Numbered from the stretch's first letter, positions 1 to 8,876 are shown. The stretch: DNA of 64,000 nt from Thiohalocapsa sp. (GCF_022340605.1 NZ_JAJDNQ010000105.1:29761-93760); one strand, 5' to 3'. Translations and numbers: made by a program. Notes: generated by a model not told the origin, from the letters alone.

Positions 1-185
1 TTGTCACCGACAACGGCAACGTGATCCTGGACGTGCAGGGGCTGCAGATCATGGAGCCCATGAAGCTCGAGCAGCAGATCAACAACCTCGCCGGCGTGGT
101 CACCTGCGGCCTGTTCGCGCTGCGTGGGGCGGATGTGCTGATTCTGGGCGCCGAGGGCGGACCCCGGACCTTGGAGCGTTCCTGA
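1..185 (+). CDS. rpiA: Ribose-5-phosphate isomerase A, C-terminal 60 residues (partial)
   Basis: RpiA interconverts ribose 5-phosphate and ribulose 5-phosphate in the pentose phosphate and Calvin pathways. Only the 3' end is in the window; the reading frame enters at base 3 and stops with TGA at 183-185. The visible tail reads [11 protein letters not shown], then [15 protein letters not shown], then LILGAEGG. This is the conserved end of RpiA, including the acidic-glycine stretch TDNGN near the active site. It ends at about the usual place for the family. No terminator is evident after it; the following 500 bases hold repeats. Confidence 0.9.
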   Translation, partial: VTDNGNVILDVQGLQIMEPMKLEQQINNLAGVVTCGLFALRGADVLILGAEGGPRTLERS

Positions 186-251
186 AGCCCTATTTTGGTG
201 GAGGAAGGTGGCAATGGACGCCCGTCGGTAGTCGTGAAGATGCACAGACCC

Positions 252-319
252 GTGGGAGCGGCGTCCCCGCCGCGATCGCCCCAGCAACCGCCCGATCGCG
301 CCGAGGACGGCGCTCCCAC
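252..319. repeat. Family A dispersed inverted repeat
   Basis: The left arm begins GTGGGAGCGGCGTCCCCGCC and the right arm ends GGCGCTCCCAC, so the element can fold into an imperfect hairpin. Related copies lie at 12763-12821 and 22180-22246. Half copies lie near 338 and at 32160-32185. The core GCGTCCCCGCCGCGAT also appears near 4645 and 22305. Confidence 0.8.
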
Positions 320-417
320 AGCGTCGCTACTCTCCCCGTGGGAACGGCGTCTCTGCCGCGATCGGCTTGCGCAAGATGACGCAAGATCCTCGCAGCGAGG
401 CGTCGCCCAGTGAGCAC

Positions 418-576
418 CGGGCGGATAAGCGAAGCGCATCCGCCATCTTGGCTGCGGTGGATGCGCTTCGAGACTGTGAAAGTATTCGGCGTAGGTCGGG
501 TTAGCGCAGCGTAACCCGACGCTGGGCGTCGGTCAGCCGTTGATGGTCGGGTTACGCTATCGCTAACCCGACCTAC
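418..576. repeat. Mosaic repeat ending in a family B inverted repeat
   Basis: The first part carries an inverted pair (AAGCGCATCCGCC / GCGGTGGATGCGCTT) followed by AGTATTCGGC. The family B part at 491-576 begins GTAGGTCGGGTTAGCG and ends with its inverse, CTAACCCGACCTAC. The same two parts in the same order recur at 7647-7801, so the unit disperses as a block of about 155 bp. Confidence 0.8.
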
Positions 577-664
577 CGCTGGCTGCGGCCGTGCGTAGCT
601 GTAGGCCGGGTTAGAGCACTGTAATCCGACTGTTCGCGAGGCTGACGCGTCAGCCTGCGCCCAA

Positions 665-690
665 CAAAAAACGGGGCCCGAAGGCCCCGT
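665..690 (-). terminator. Rho-independent terminator of the porin gene
   Basis: On the minus strand an 8-bp perfect stem (ACGGGGCC / GGCCCCGT) closes on a TTCG tetraloop, followed by a run of six T. It lies about 42 bases past the porin stop codon and points the right way. This is a textbook intrinsic terminator. Confidence 0.93.
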
Positions 691-731
691 TGACCGACCC
701 GCTCCATCGGGTCGAATGCGGCAGGCGATGA

Positions 732-2399
732 TTAGAACGCGTGGATCACGCCCAGCGAGAAGCCGCTCCAATCGACCCCCGGATAGAGCGGGTTGCCGTT
801 GAAGTCGTCGTCGACCGCGGTGTACAGGGCGTACACGCTGGTGCGCTTGCTGAAGTTGTGGTCGAACCCCACCGCCCAGGTGCTGCGGTCGCCTTCGAGG
901 TCCTTGCGCAGGCCGCTGGCCAGGCCGCCGATGTTGTTGATGGCAACGGTCTCGCTACGCAGGTTGGCGAGGGCCTTGCCAGCGTCGCGGTTCACGGAGC
1001 CGTACATGGCCTTGATCATGTTGTTGCCGAAGCTGTAGCCGGCCTGCACCTGCCAGAGCTGCTGCTTCTTGATGCCCGACACACCGGCGAAAGTCACGTT
1101 GCCGTCCGGGTCGATGAAGCCCGTCGCGGTGCGCGTCTGCCCGCCGGGCAGGTCGTTCTGCTGCTCGTAGACAGCCGTCAGCGTGAAGCCGTTCCAGTCC
1201 AGCAGGCCGAGGCCGAGACGCCACTTGTTGTAGTCCTCATCAACGTAGGCGCAACCCAGGGTCGAAGTGCCGTCGGCGTTGAGGCACTGGGCGTTGCCGG
1301 CGTCGGACACCGCGCTGTCCATGAAGTTCTCGTTGCTGATCACTTCATAGGCGGCCGATCCGTAGAACGGGCCGTTGTTGTAGATGAGGGCCAGGGAGTA
1401 GGCGCTGGCCAGCGAGTCGTTGTCGTAGTTCAGGCCATAGCCGGCCGTGGCACCACCACCGGCGACGACGGCACCCATGAAGGACAGGCCGGAGTACGTC
1501 GGCGAGATGTAGGCGACCACGTTGTCGGCGCGCACGTCGTCGAAGCCGACGGTGCCGTTGTAGTCCGCCATGGTGTCAGAGAACAGGTCCAGCTTGCCGG
1601 TGGAGATCTTCAGCGGGGTGTCGTGTCGGCCGACCAGCACCGTGCCGTAGTCGCTGGCGAGGCCAACGAAGCTGTTGCGCATGCTGATGCCGTTGTCGCC
1701 ACTGACGATGTTGTCGTCGGCGGACGACAGGCTGATGCCGAACTCCACCTGGTAGATGGCCTTGAGGCCATTGCCCAGATCCTCGGAGCCCTTGACGCCG
1801 ATGCGGTTGGCACGATCGTTGATGTGGGTGCCGCCATAGTAGTTGCCCAGGCCGGTGCCCGGGTTCACCAGGGTGTACTTGCGGTACGAATTGGCGGAAA
1901 CGCCCCAGCCCTTGAAGTCCTTGCCCAAGTTCCGGTCGACGATAGGAACGCCGGCGGAGTTGACGCGGATCAAGGTGATCGGCTGTCCCGTGGGCACCGA
2001 AACGGCGTTGGTATTGGTAACGCCGTCCAGGAACTGGCCATTAGCGACTGCTTGAACCTGAAGCGTGCCATCGGGTTGCTCTACCGGCACGTAGACGGTG
2101 CCGCCGGTGTAGTTGGACCATGTCGGGACATTGGCGGCCGTCGCAACGTACCCGGTGCTTCCTGGCCCGCCATTGGCTTGGGCTGCTGCCGCGGTGCTGT
2201 AGATTTGCGTTGTCGTCTGACTGCTCGTGCCAGTGACGTTGAAGCTGTCGACTGTGGAGTACTCTACGCCCGAGATGTTCTTGATGTCCGCGTAGTCGAT
2301 GGACTGATTCAGCTTGCCGTACAGAACGGCCTCTGCCATGGCGGCGGTCGGCGCGGCGACGGCCGCGGCAACTGCCAAACTGAGGAGCTTCTTGTTCAT
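732..2399 (-). CDS. Outer-membrane porin with an enlarged N-terminal loop
   Basis: A 555-residue general diffusion porin of the Gram-negative porin superfamily, expected to form a trimeric beta-barrel for small solutes. The start is the ATG at 2399, preceded by GGAGAG and giving the signal peptide MNKKLLSLAV...AMA, cleaved near residue 22. The frame stays open further upstream but without a signal sequence. The mature protein begins EAVLYGKLN and later has the conserved RIGVKGSEDLGNGLKAIYQ block. It ends in phenylalanine (GVIHAF), the usual barrel-assembly signal. Between the first strand and RIGVKG lie about 150 extra, Thr/Gly/Asn-rich residues (roughly 35-185), which explains the length over the usual 350-400. 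It is monocistronic, with a promoter at 2469-2497 and a terminator at 665-690. Substrate specificity cannot be read from sequence. Confidence 0.93.
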   Translation of the reverse strand: MNKKLLSLAVAAAVAAPTAAMAEAVLYGKLNQSIDYADIKNISGVEYSTVDSFNVTGTSSQTTTQIYSTAAAAQANGGPGSTGYVATAANVPTWSNYTGGTVYVPVEQPDGTLQVQAVANGQFLDGVTNTNAVSVPTGQPITLIRVNSAGVPIVDRNLGKDFKGWGVSANSYRKYTLVNPGTGLGNYYGGTHINDRANRIGVKGSEDLGNGLKAIYQVEFGISLSSADDNIVSGDNGISMRNSFVGLASDYGTVLVGRHDTPLKISTGKLDLFSDTMADYNGTVGFDDVRADNVVAYISPTYSGLSFMGAVVAGGGATAGYGLNYDNDSLASAYSLALIYNNGPFYGSAAYEVISNENFMDSAVSDAGNAQCLNADGTSTLGCAYVDEDYNKWRLGLGLLDWNGFTLTAVYEQQNDLPGGQTRTATGFIDPDGNVTFAGVSGIKKQQLWQVQAGYSFGNNMIKAMYGSVNRDAGKALANLRSETVAINNIGGLASGLRKDLEGDRSTWAVGFDHNFSKRTSVYALYTAVDDDFNGNPLYPGVDWSGFSLGVIHAF

Positions 2400-2468
2400 G
2401 CTGCTCTCCGCTGTTGTGAAAATCACGAAAGACCGCGCAAGGCAACGCAATCATCGCTTGCGAGCAGA

Positions 2469-2497
2469 ATACTAGACCAGTATGCAACAGTTGGCAA
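2469..2497 (-). promoter_or_regulatory. Sigma70-type promoter of the porin gene
   Basis: Read on the minus strand: -35 TTGCCA (2492-2497), a 17-base spacer, then -10 TAGTAT (2469-2474), about 70 bases before the porin ATG. Spacing is ideal and both hexamers are close to consensus. The 5' leader would be about 65 nt. Confidence 0.6.
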
Positions 2498-3257
2498 CGG
2501 GTTGGGTGAAAAAAAGAGACACGGAAAGGCGGCTGTTGCAATTTAGTGACACTTGCGGGGAAGGGCCGAGGGCCGAGGGCTGGGCGGACCGGCCGAGGCA
2601 AGCGCGGTGCGCGAGGGTGGCATGCTATCGGGCGTTCTTTCGAGTTGCTGCGCGCCGTGCGCATCGTCGGTATCGAGGCGGTCAGAAAGGTGATCAACGG
2701 ATCTCCCGACGATCAGACGGCCGTGCGCGACAGCGAGTGCACTGGCGCGGAATGTCGAGACCGCTCGCAGCGCTTATCCGTGTCGCCCTCCAGGGCGACG
2801 GATCAGCGCCACGGGCGGCCTTGGGAGTGGCATCGACACTTCCGCATGAGTGCACTAGTCTGCGCCCGGCGCAATCCTGCGCTCGGCAACGCACCGCAAT
2901 GCCGCACCCCTGCACACTAATCGCCGGCGGCGTAACGTTGCGTCGTGACGCGAGGATATTGGAGCATCGGGGGAAAGGGCGCTTCGGCCGCTGCGTCACA
3001 AGTGCGGCGGCGAGCCGTAACCTGCCGGCGGGGTGCTGCATGCCGAAAAAGCGTCCGATATTCTGACCCTCCGGTAGTCGATCAGCGAGAAGCGGCGATG
3101 CGTGTAAGCGCGTAACCGAAGGAGCACGAGCCGGCGGTCGTCATATGGTGTTGCGACAGTTCAACTCTTGGGCGAATCAGGCGCCTGCGACCGTCATCTT
3201 CGACCGACCCGCGTCGTCTGCGATCTCGGCTGCCTCCACGCGCTTCTTCGTAGGCAC
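2498..3257. other. Gene-free region upstream of the porin
   Basis: About 760 bases without a convincing gene. Overlapping open frames exist on both strands, but none resembles a family, has a good ribosome-binding site or shows coding-like composition. Near 2560-2578 is a short run of AGGGCCG units, related to the 7-bp arrays at 6593 and 21151. A family D fragment lies at about 2786-2860. The rest is unassigned. Confidence 0.6.
2786..2860. repeat. Family D repeat fragment
   Basis: Contains TGTCGCCCTCCAGGGCGAC, then ATCGACACTTCCGCATGAGTG. The same two motifs occur together in the longer copies at 39335-39530 and 45590-45790. This copy is truncated and rearranged. Confidence 0.6.
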
Positions 3258-3283
3258 AAAAAAGCCCGCGAATTCGCGGGCTT
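3258..3283 (-). terminator. Rho-independent terminator of the tRNA-Gln gene
   Basis: On the minus strand, AAGCCCGCG AATT CGCGGGCTT forms a 9-bp perfect stem with a four-base loop, followed by four more T (six T in all). It begins five bases after the tRNA CCA end. Confidence 0.9.
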
Positions 3284-3287
3284 GAGA

Positions 3288-3361
3288 TGGCTGGGGGACT
3301 AGGATTCGAACCTAGGTTAACGGAGTCAGAGTCCGTTGTCCTGCCGCTAGACGATCCCCCA
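3288..3361 (-). tRNA. tRNA-Gln (anticodon CTG)
   Basis: The minus strand folds into a complete cloverleaf. The acceptor arm begins TGGGGGATC and ends CCCCCAG with an encoded CCA. The anticodon stem ACGGA / TCCGT encloses loop CTCTGAC, with anticodon CTG (reads CAG, glutamine). The T arm contains GGTTCGAATCC. Overall it closely resembles E. coli tRNA-Gln(CUG). It stands alone and is followed directly by its own terminator. Confidence 0.95.
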
Positions 3362-3560
3362 AAATCAGGTGCTAGTCGCTGGGGACTAGGTGCTAGGCGC
3401 CTCCGGTTCCGGACGCCCGGAGCCATCGAAGCGTTTGATCATGCCTGCGATCATGTCCACTGACAACCGGCACGCCCGCTTCCAAGCTTTCAGGTTTGGG
3501 AGCATCTCCATCGCGTCCACCCCACCTGAGAGCTCTTCCTAGCCCTTAGCCCCTCATTTG

Positions 3561-3950
3561 TTAGCGCTTGGAGTATTGCGGCCGCTTGCGCGCCTTGTGC
3601 AGGCCGACCTTCTTGCGCTCGACCTCGCGTGCATCGCGGGTGAGGAAGCCGGCGCGGCGCAGCGTTGCGCGCAGGCTCTCATCGTATTCCACCAGCGCCC
3701 GGGCGATGCCGTGGCGGATGGCTCCGGCCTGGCCGGTGGTGCCGCCGCCTTTGACGGTGGCGCGCACATCGATGCGGTCGCCGAGCTCGGCGGCGTCCAG
3801 CGCTTGCCGCACCACCATGCGCGCGGTCTCGCGGCCGAAGAACTGGTCGAGGTCGCGGTTGTTGACGGTGATACGGCCGCTGCCGACGCTGAGAAACACG
3901 CGTGCGGCGGAGCTTTTGCGGCGTCCGGTGGCGTAGTGGAAGTCCGGCAT
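3561..3950 (-). CDS. rpsI: 30S ribosomal protein S9
   Basis: A 129-residue protein of the usual S9 length, bound at the head of the small subunit, with its C-terminal tail reaching the P-site tRNA. It starts [20 protein letters not shown] and ends in the basic tail [11 protein letters not shown], the universally conserved S9 C-terminus. It lies downstream of rplM in the standard L13-S9 operon order. The 131-base spacer between the two genes is longer than the few bases usual for this pair. Confidence 0.97.
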   Translation of the reverse strand: MPDFHYATGRRKSSAARVFLSVGSGRITVNNRDLDQFFGRETARMVVRQALDAAELGDRIDVRATVKGGGTTGQAGAIRHGIARALVEYDESLRATLRRAGFLTRDAREVERKKVGLHKARKRPQYSKR

Positions 3951-4081
3951 GGGTTCGGTGTCCGTTGCGATTCGGGGCCTGTCGTGCCCGGTGTTCGTCT
4001 CTGTCGGGTCCGCTCGGGCATTAGGCCTCGAGCAGCTTATACGGCTGTTGCCTCAAGTGATACCTCAAGCGAGGGGCGGGC

Positions 4082-4510
4082 TCAGACCTCGAGAGGTTGA
4101 GGCTGCTGCGCCTGGTGGCGATGCTCGGGGCCCGCGTACACCTTGAGCTTTTTGAACATCGCCCGGCCGAGGGGGTTGTGTGGCAACATGCCCTTAACGG
4201 CGGCCTCGATGACCCGCTCGGGATGCTCGTCCAGCATCTGCTGCAGGGTACGCGACTTGAGATTGCCGACGTAGCCGGTGTGGCGGTAGTACATCTTGTC
4301 GGCCAGCTTGTTGCCGGTGACGCGCACCTTTTCCGCGTTGATGACGACCATGTAGTCGCCGGTGTCAACGTGGGGCGTGTACTGTGGCTTGTGCTTGCCG
4401 CGCAACCGGCGCGCGACCTCGCTGGCGAGGCGGCCGAGCGTCTTGCCCTCGGCGTCGATCAGGTACCACGCGCGCCGTACCGTCGCCGGCTTTGCGCTTT
4501 CTGTGCTCAT
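4082..4510 (-). CDS. rplM: 50S ribosomal protein L13
   Basis: A 142-residue protein, the family's typical length, and an early-assembly protein of the large subunit. The ATG at 4510 gives [20 protein letters not shown]; the frame continues upstream without a sensible start. Conserved blocks are [43 protein letters not shown] and [10 protein letters not shown]. First gene of the rplM-rpsI operon; no terminator is evident after rpsI. Confidence 0.97.
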   Translation of the reverse strand: MSTESAKPATVRRAWYLIDAEGKTLGRLASEVARRLRGKHKPQYTPHVDTGDYMVVINAEKVRVTGNKLADKMYYRHTGYVGNLKSRTLQQMLDEHPERVIEAAVKGMLPHNPLGRAMFKKLKVYAGPEHRHQAQQPQPLEV

Positions 4511-4698
4511 GTCCGTCGCTCCAGGAAGAAGCCGAAGGGAAATTGGAAAGGGGCCGGCGACGAGCGACGCTCGAAGGAATCCCCGAGAAAGCCGTGCATC
4601 ATACCCGCGCCTTGCCGGTGTGCGCAAGAGGCACTCGCATGTGCGAGCGCCGTCCCCGCCGCGATCGGCATCAGCTTGCGCGCTGGCCCCGCACCGCG

Positions 4699-5025
4699 TC
4701 AGCCGGGCAGTTGCAGCCGGGCCACCGGCTCGCCACCGATGAGATGGCTCTGCAGGATCTCCTCGACGTCCTCGTTGTCCACGTACGTATACCAGGTGCC
4801 CTCCGGGTAGACGACGGCGACGGGGCCCTCGCTACAGCGGTCCAGGCAGCCGGCGGTGTTGATGCGCACTCCACCCGGTCCGCTCAGGCCGAGCTCCTTG
4901 GTGCGCCGCTTCAGGTAGTCGCGCGACGCCTGGGCGCCGCACTGGCCGCAGCACTGGCTGCCATCAGCGCGCACGTTGGTGCAGAAGAAGACGTGGTACT
5001 TGTAATAGGGTGCCGGTGTGGACAT
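4699..5025 (-). CDS. Small thioredoxin-like [2Fe-2S] ferredoxin
   Basis: A 108-residue protein of the thioredoxin-fold [2Fe-2S] family, related to the 24-kDa subunit of complex I and to Azotobacter FeSII. The cluster ligands are probably Cys15 and Cys25 or Cys26 ([12 protein letters not shown]) with Cys60 and Cys64 (CLDRC). The ATG at 5025 places the first Cys at the usual distance from the N-terminus; the frame runs upstream without support. Family members often carry electrons for redox enzymes or act in iron-sulfur regulation; the partner here is unknown. It is divergent from a GlcF-like iron-sulfur protein (spacer 5026-5235), which may be only coincidental. Confidence 0.85.
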   Translation of the reverse strand: MSTPAPYYKYHVFFCTNVRADGSQCCGQCGAQASRDYLKRRTKELGLSGPGGVRINTAGCLDRCSEGPVAVVYPEGTWYTYVDNEDVEEILQSHLIGGEPVARLQLPG

Positions 5026-5235
5026 GCTGTCGCGCTCCGTCGGTGCTGGAAACCGCCAGGGCCGAAAGGTGGCGTCCGGCGGGCATCGAACCAAGTCGAG
5101 ATCGACGCGCCGGCCATATCGGTCCGTGCCGATGCCACAGTTGGCGGCGCGCCGTGCTTGCGCCGGCCGCCGTCCGTTCCATTCCAACTCCTCGCCGATC
5201 CGCCATCGAGCCGTAGCGACCCGCGCAGCAGACCT

Positions 5236-6438
5236 TTGGACGATCAAGAGCTTCTCCGCCTCGCGGACCAGTGCGTTAAGTGCGGTCTGTGTCTGCCCCA
5301 TTGCCCTACCTTCCGGCTGCGCCGCGACGAGGCGGACTCGCCACGCGGGCGCATCGCGCTGATTCAGGGCCTGGTGACCGGCCAGCTCCCCGACAATCCG
5401 CGGTTGGCCGCGCACCTGGACGGCTGTCTGGAATGCCGCGCCTGCGAGGTGGCCTGCCCGTCGCTGGTGCAGTTCGGCACCCTGATGGACGCAGCGCGGG
5501 CGGCGCGCGTGGCGCGGCTGCCGGCGCCGCTGCGCCGGTGGCGGAAGCTGCGCCTGGACCTGCTGAGCGCACCGCGGTGGCTGCCGTTGCTGGCGCTGCT
5601 GGGGATGGGCTATCGACGGCTGGGTGGCGCCGTGCTGGCGCGCATCACCGGGCTGCTGCGCCGGCCGCGGCTCGCGGTGCTGCACGGGCTCGCGCTGCGC
5701 CTGCGCGTGCCCCGCCCGCCGACAGAGCGGTCCGCGGCGGCGGGCGTTGCCGCAGCGCGGTCCGTGGCGCTGTTTCGCGGCTGTGTCGCCCAGGCACTGG
5801 AGCCCGATGTGATGGCAGCGGCGCGGCTGGTGCTGGCGCGGCTCGGCGTGTCCACCATGACGCCCGAGGAACAGGTCTGCTGCGGCGCCATGCATCGGCA
5901 CAACGGCTTCCCGGACGCCGCTGACGCGCTGCTCGCGCAGAACCGCGCGGTGTTCGGCGATACAGCCGTCGTCGGCATTGCCAGCGCCTGTGTTGCTGAG
6001 CTACGCCCGGCGCTGAATGCCACCGAGCTTTGCCGCGCCCTGTTGGAAATACCCTGGCCGGCGACGCTGGCGCTGCGGCCGCTGCAAGGCGTGGTCGCCG
6101 TGCACGAGCCCTGCTCGCATCGCAACCAGCTGCGGGATACGGTTGCCGTCTACGAACTGCTGGCGCGCATCCCCGGTCTCGAGGTGGTGCCGCTGCCCGG
6201 CAACGAGACTTGCTGTGGTGCCGCCGGCACCTACCTGCTCGACCAGCCGCAGACCGCACTTGCGCTTGCGGCGGACAAGGTGGTCGCGCTCGCGGGGCTG
6301 CGGCCGCGCTGGCTGGTGACGACCAACACCGGCTGCGCCGCCCATCTGGGCGCCGCCGCCGAGGCCGCCGGCCTGGGCGTGGAAGTCGTGCATCCGGTGG
6401 TGCTGCTGGCCCGCGCGATCTCAGGGGCTGGGGACTAG
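5236..6438 (+). CDS. GlcF-like (Fe-S)-binding oxidoreductase subunit
   Basis: About 400 residues with the layout of the glycolate oxidase iron-sulfur subunit. Two [4Fe-4S] ferredoxin motifs come first (CVKCGLCLPHCP at residues 13-24, CLECRACEVACP at 64-75), then two CCG domains (VCCGAMHRHNG; HEPCSHRNQ with ETCCGAAGTY). Such subunits pass electrons between a flavin 2-hydroxyacid dehydrogenase and quinone or a heterodisulfide-like partner. No ATG precedes the first cluster. The TTG at 5236 is chosen because it leaves the usual dozen residues before the first Cys; a TTG near 5158 is the alternative, and neither has a clear ribosome-binding site. No GlcD or GlcE gene is adjacent, so the substrate is unknown. 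The stop lies in a CTAG-rich intergenic motif. Confidence 0.85.
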   Translation: MDDQELLRLADQCVKCGLCLPHCPTFRLRRDEADSPRGRIALIQGLVTGQLPDNPRLAAHLDGCLECRACEVACPSLVQFGTLMDAARAARVARLPAPLRRWRKLRLDLLSAPRWLPLLALLGMGYRRLGGAVLARITGLLRRPRLAVLHGLALRLRVPRPPTERSAAAGVAAARSVALFRGCVAQALEPDVMAAARLVLARLGVSTMTPEEQVCCGAMHRHNGFPDAADALLAQNRAVFGDTAVVGIASACVAELRPALNATELCRALLEIPWPATLALRPLQGVVAVHEPCSHRNQLRDTVAVYELLARIPGLEVVPLPGNETCCGAAGTYLLDQPQTALALAADKVVALAGLRPRWLVTTNTGCAAHLGAAAEAAGLGVEVVHPVVLLARAISGAGD

Positions 6439-6592
6439 GAGCTAGAAATGCGTTGCCTCGGATCTACGACCTCCAGTCCATCGACATCGCTATCGACATC
6501 TTCCATCCCGAAGCGTCCACAGCCAGCGGTCGCAGGAATTTGGCGCAAGCGCACCAGGGGGTTCGATGCGGTGGCGGGGTGCTATTCTCTTT

Positions 6593-6641
6593 GGCCCTCG
6601 GCCCTCGGCCCTCGGCCCTTGGCCCTTGGCCCTTGGCCCTT
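6593..6641. repeat. 7-bp tandem repeat array
   Basis: Seven head-to-tail units: three GGCCCTC followed by four GGCCCTT, ending about 60 bases before coq7. A related inverse array (AAGGGCC x6) is at 21151-21192 and a two-unit remnant near 2561. Unit homogeneity suggests slippage-driven growth. Confidence 0.9.
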
Positions 6642-6701
6642 GGCTTGCCGGCCTGGCGCCAACACTTCCAAACCCGACCGAATTCGACCAGAGCAGCAGC
6701 G

Positions 6702-7346
6702 ATGACCAGTAGAGATTACTCCCCCGCCGACCGCGCACTGATGGGCTTCGACCAGGCGCTGCGCACCGTATTCGGCCGTCCGCGCGTGACCGAGCGTGCC
6801 AACCCCGCCGAGCACTACGCGGACGTGGACTTAGGCGAGGATGAGCGCCGCCACGTCGGGGGGCTGATGCGAGTGAACCATACGGGCGAGGTTTGCGCCC
6901 AGGGCTTGTACCAGGGGCAGGCAATGACGGCGCGCCTCAGCGAGGTGCGCGAGAGCCTGGAACGCTCCGCCCAGGAGGAAAACGATCATCTGGCCTGGTG
7001 CGAGCAGCGGCTGGAAGAGCTTGGCGCCCGCAAGAGCCTGCTGAATCCGCTCTGGTACTCGAGCTCCTTCGCGATGGGCGCCATCGCCGGGCTCGCCGGC
7101 GACAAGTGGAGCCTCGGCTTTGTCGTGGAGACCGAGCGGCAGGTGGAGAATCACCTGGACGATCACATGGCGCAGGTTCCGGGCGACGACCAGCGCACTC
7201 ACGCCATCCTGGAGCAGATGAAGGCGGACGAGATCCACCACGCCGACGTTGCCCACGCCGCCGGCGGCGCGGAACTGCCGGCGCCCGTCAAGCTCGCGAT
7301 GAAGGCGGTGTCGAAGGTAATGACGCGCGGGGCGTACTGGGTCTGA
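6702..7346 (+). CDS. coq7: 3-demethoxyubiquinol 3-hydroxylase (Coq7)
   Basis: A 214-residue di-iron carboxylate protein catalysing the penultimate hydroxylation in ubiquinone synthesis at the inner membrane. Iron-ligand helices are visible as NHTGEVCA, QEENDHLAW, VVETERQVENHL and KADEIHHA, giving the paired Glu and ExxH ligands of the family. The central hydrophobic stretch (SSFAMGAIAGLAGDKWSLGF) fits the membrane-facing surface. The start is the ATG at 6702; the frame is open far upstream through the repeat array, but only this start gives the family length. Neighbouring speD, OsmC, crp and trp genes recall the Pseudomonas gene order. Confidence 0.95.
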   Translation: MTSRDYSPADRALMGFDQALRTVFGRPRVTERANPAEHYADVDLGEDERRHVGGLMRVNHTGEVCAQGLYQGQAMTARLSEVRESLERSAQEENDHLAWCEQRLEELGARKSLLNPLWYSSSFAMGAIAGLAGDKWSLGFVVETERQVENHLDDHMAQVPGDDQRTHAILEQMKADEIHHADVAHAAGGAELPAPVKLAMKAVSKVMTRGAYWV

Positions 7347-7392
7347 AAGCGTTGGGCGCGGCAGGGCTTAAAGTTTGTGCAGCAAGCCCACT

Positions 7393-7474
7393 TAGATCGG
7401 GCTGAGGAACGAAGCCCGACACCGCGCGCGATCTAACCGCCTGTGGGCCGGGCCTCCTGCGTGGGCCTGACCCA
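7393..7474. repeat. Family C dispersed inverted repeat
   Basis: Begins with a variant of TCGGGCTGAGGAACGAAGCC and ends GGCCTCCTGCGTGGGCCTGA, with complementary outer arms. Other copies are at 11788-11871, 27641-27722 and 32281-32355 (inverse). Confidence 0.75.
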
Positions 7475-7646
7475 CAAGAGAACGCTTTCGAACGCGGTGA
7501 GCAAGATACTTTCACCGCGTGTGCGCTGTTCCGCCCTTGTGTTCGCTATATCTTGGAGCGCCCGTACCAGGCTGCCCCCGGCACTGGTGGTCTCTAGCCT
7601 CCTGGTATCCCTGGTAATGGTTCAGAAACTACGTGAGCACACTAGG

Positions 7647-7801
7647 GCGGATAAGCAAGGCGCATCCGCCGTCTTGGTTGCGGTGGATGCGCTTCGAGAC
7701 CGTGGAAGTATTCGGTGTAGGTCGGGTTAGCGATAGCGTAAACCGACAATCAACTGCTTACCGACGCCCATCGTCGGGTTACGCTGCGCTAACCCGACCT
7801 A
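7647..7801. repeat. Mosaic repeat ending in a family B inverted repeat
   Basis: Same order of parts as at 418-576: the AAGGCGCATCCGCC / GCGGTGGATGCGCTT pair, AGTATTCGG, then GTAGGTCGGGTTAGCG closing on CTAACCCGACCTAC. Long near-identity between two loci 7 kb apart shows recent dispersal or gene conversion. Confidence 0.8.
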
Positions 7802-7913
7802 CGATGCGCTCGTTTTCTGCGTTGCGAGCAATACGCTCACGGTCTCTTCGCTTCATCTACCCTGCTGCCGCTACGTTTCAGTTGTTCTTGAATCGTTTCC
7901 TAGCCCCTATCTC

Positions 7914-8747
7914 CTAGCTCCTCGGCTCGCTCCACCCCTCGATGTCCCGATTCAGATTGCGCCCGTAGAAGATCTCCATCATCTCTCGGCGCACCAGCCG
8001 CTGGATGCGGTCGTATTCCTTCTCCGAGAGCGTGTCGACGTCGATGCAGAACAGGTAGTCGTCCAGGTGGAACTGGTCCACGACCATCTTGGTGTGGAAC
8101 AGGTTCTCCTGGTAGACGTTTACGTCGATCATCTGATACCGGTTCTTGGTGTCCCGCGACAGGTAGTTCTGGATGGAGCTGATGTTGTGGTCGATGAAGA
8201 GCTTGCGTCCTTTCACGTCGCGGGTGAAGCCGCGCACCCGGTAGTCCATGATGACGATGTCGGACTCCAGCGCATGGATGAGGTAATTGAGCGCCTTCAG
8301 CGGTGAGATCACCCCGCAGGTGGACACGTCGATGTCCGCGCGGAAGGTGCTGATGCCGTTGCGCGGGTGACTCTCGGGGTAGGTGTGGACGGTGATGTGG
8401 CTCTTGTCCAGGTGCGCCACGACCGCGTCCGGCAGCGGGCCGGGCGTCGCCGACTTGATCAGCGACTCGTTCGGCGCATGCTCCTCGGCGATCAGCATGG
8501 TCACGGACGCGCCCTGTGGCTCGTAGTCCTGCCGTGCAATGTTCAGCACGTTGGCGCCGATGATGTTCGCGACGTCGGTGAGGATGCCGGTCAGGCGCTC
8601 GGCGTTGTACGCCTCGTCGATGTAGGCGATGTAAGCGGCACGCTGCTCATCGGAGTCCGTGTAGCAGATGTCGTAGATATTGAAGCTGAGCGACTTCGTC
8701 AGGTTGTTGAAGCCATGCAGCTTGAGCCGTTTGGACATGGTGGACAT
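7914..8747 (-). CDS. speD: S-adenosylmethionine decarboxylase proenzyme, E. coli type
   Basis: A 277-residue proenzyme that self-cleaves to a pyruvoyl enzyme making decarboxylated SAM for spermidine synthesis. Cleavage is expected at Lys115/Ser116 in [15 protein letters not shown]. Other blocks match the E. coli class closely: [34 protein letters not shown], [30 protein letters not shown] and [12 protein letters not shown]. The ATG at 8747 follows an AAGAAG-like site; the ATG at 8738 is possible. The last codons and the TAG stop lie in a CTAG-rich intergenic motif. No speE is adjacent. Confidence 0.96.
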   Translation of the reverse strand: MSTMSKRLKLHGFNNLTKSLSFNIYDICYTDSDEQRAAYIAYIDEAYNAERLTGILTDVANIIGANVLNIARQDYEPQGASVTMLIAEEHAPNESLIKSATPGPLPDAVVAHLDKSHITVHTYPESHPRNGISTFRADIDVSTCGVISPLKALNYLIHALESDIVIMDYRVRGFTRDVKGRKLFIDHNISSIQNYLSRDTKNRYQMIDVNVYQENLFHTKMVVDQFHLDDYLFCIDVDTLSEKEYDRIQRLVRREMMEIFYGRNLNRDIEGWSEPRS

Positions 8748-8876
8748 GGCGCTTCTTGACTGCTCTCGGCCGATGGGCGGGCGCGGAAAGGCGCGCAAGC
8801 TACGCTTGCTCCGAGGCGTTTTCAAGGCGTTTTGTGGGAGTGCCGGCGGCGCCGGCCGAGCCGGTCTCGGCGAGTT

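Larger units (their letters stand above)
186..664. other. Intergenic repeat-bearing region
   Basis: No credible gene is seen between rpiA and the porin terminator. The stretch holds a complete family A inverted repeat (252-319), a partial copy starting near 338, and a mosaic ending in a family B inverted repeat (418-576). A degenerate family B copy follows near 603-632. Open frames across it on both strands have compositions that follow the repeats and no family resemblance. Confidence 0.7.
7347..7913. other. Intergenic repeat cluster between coq7 and speD
   Basis: No gene is supported. The region contains a family C copy (7393-7474), a mosaic/family B copy (7647-7801), a tail related to 45836-45960 in inverse orientation (about 7800-7895), and a CTAG-rich tract at 7898-7920 that supplies the speD stop codon. 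Bases 7475-7646 show nothing recognisable. Confidence 0.7.

Noticed and set aside
252..576. Regularly repeated intergenic units considered as a CRISPR array
   Set aside because: Repeats are palindromic and dispersed, with no alternating unique spacers of constant length and no cas genes.
741..2546. 601-codon open frame on the plus strand opposite the porin
   Set aside because: It is antisense to a porin with signal peptide, promoter and terminator; its Val/Gly/Ala/Glu-rich sequence is the usual shadow of a GC-rich gene.
3082..3426. 114-codon frame covering the tRNA-Gln
   Set aside because: The cloverleaf with encoded CCA and adjacent terminator fully explains the sequence.
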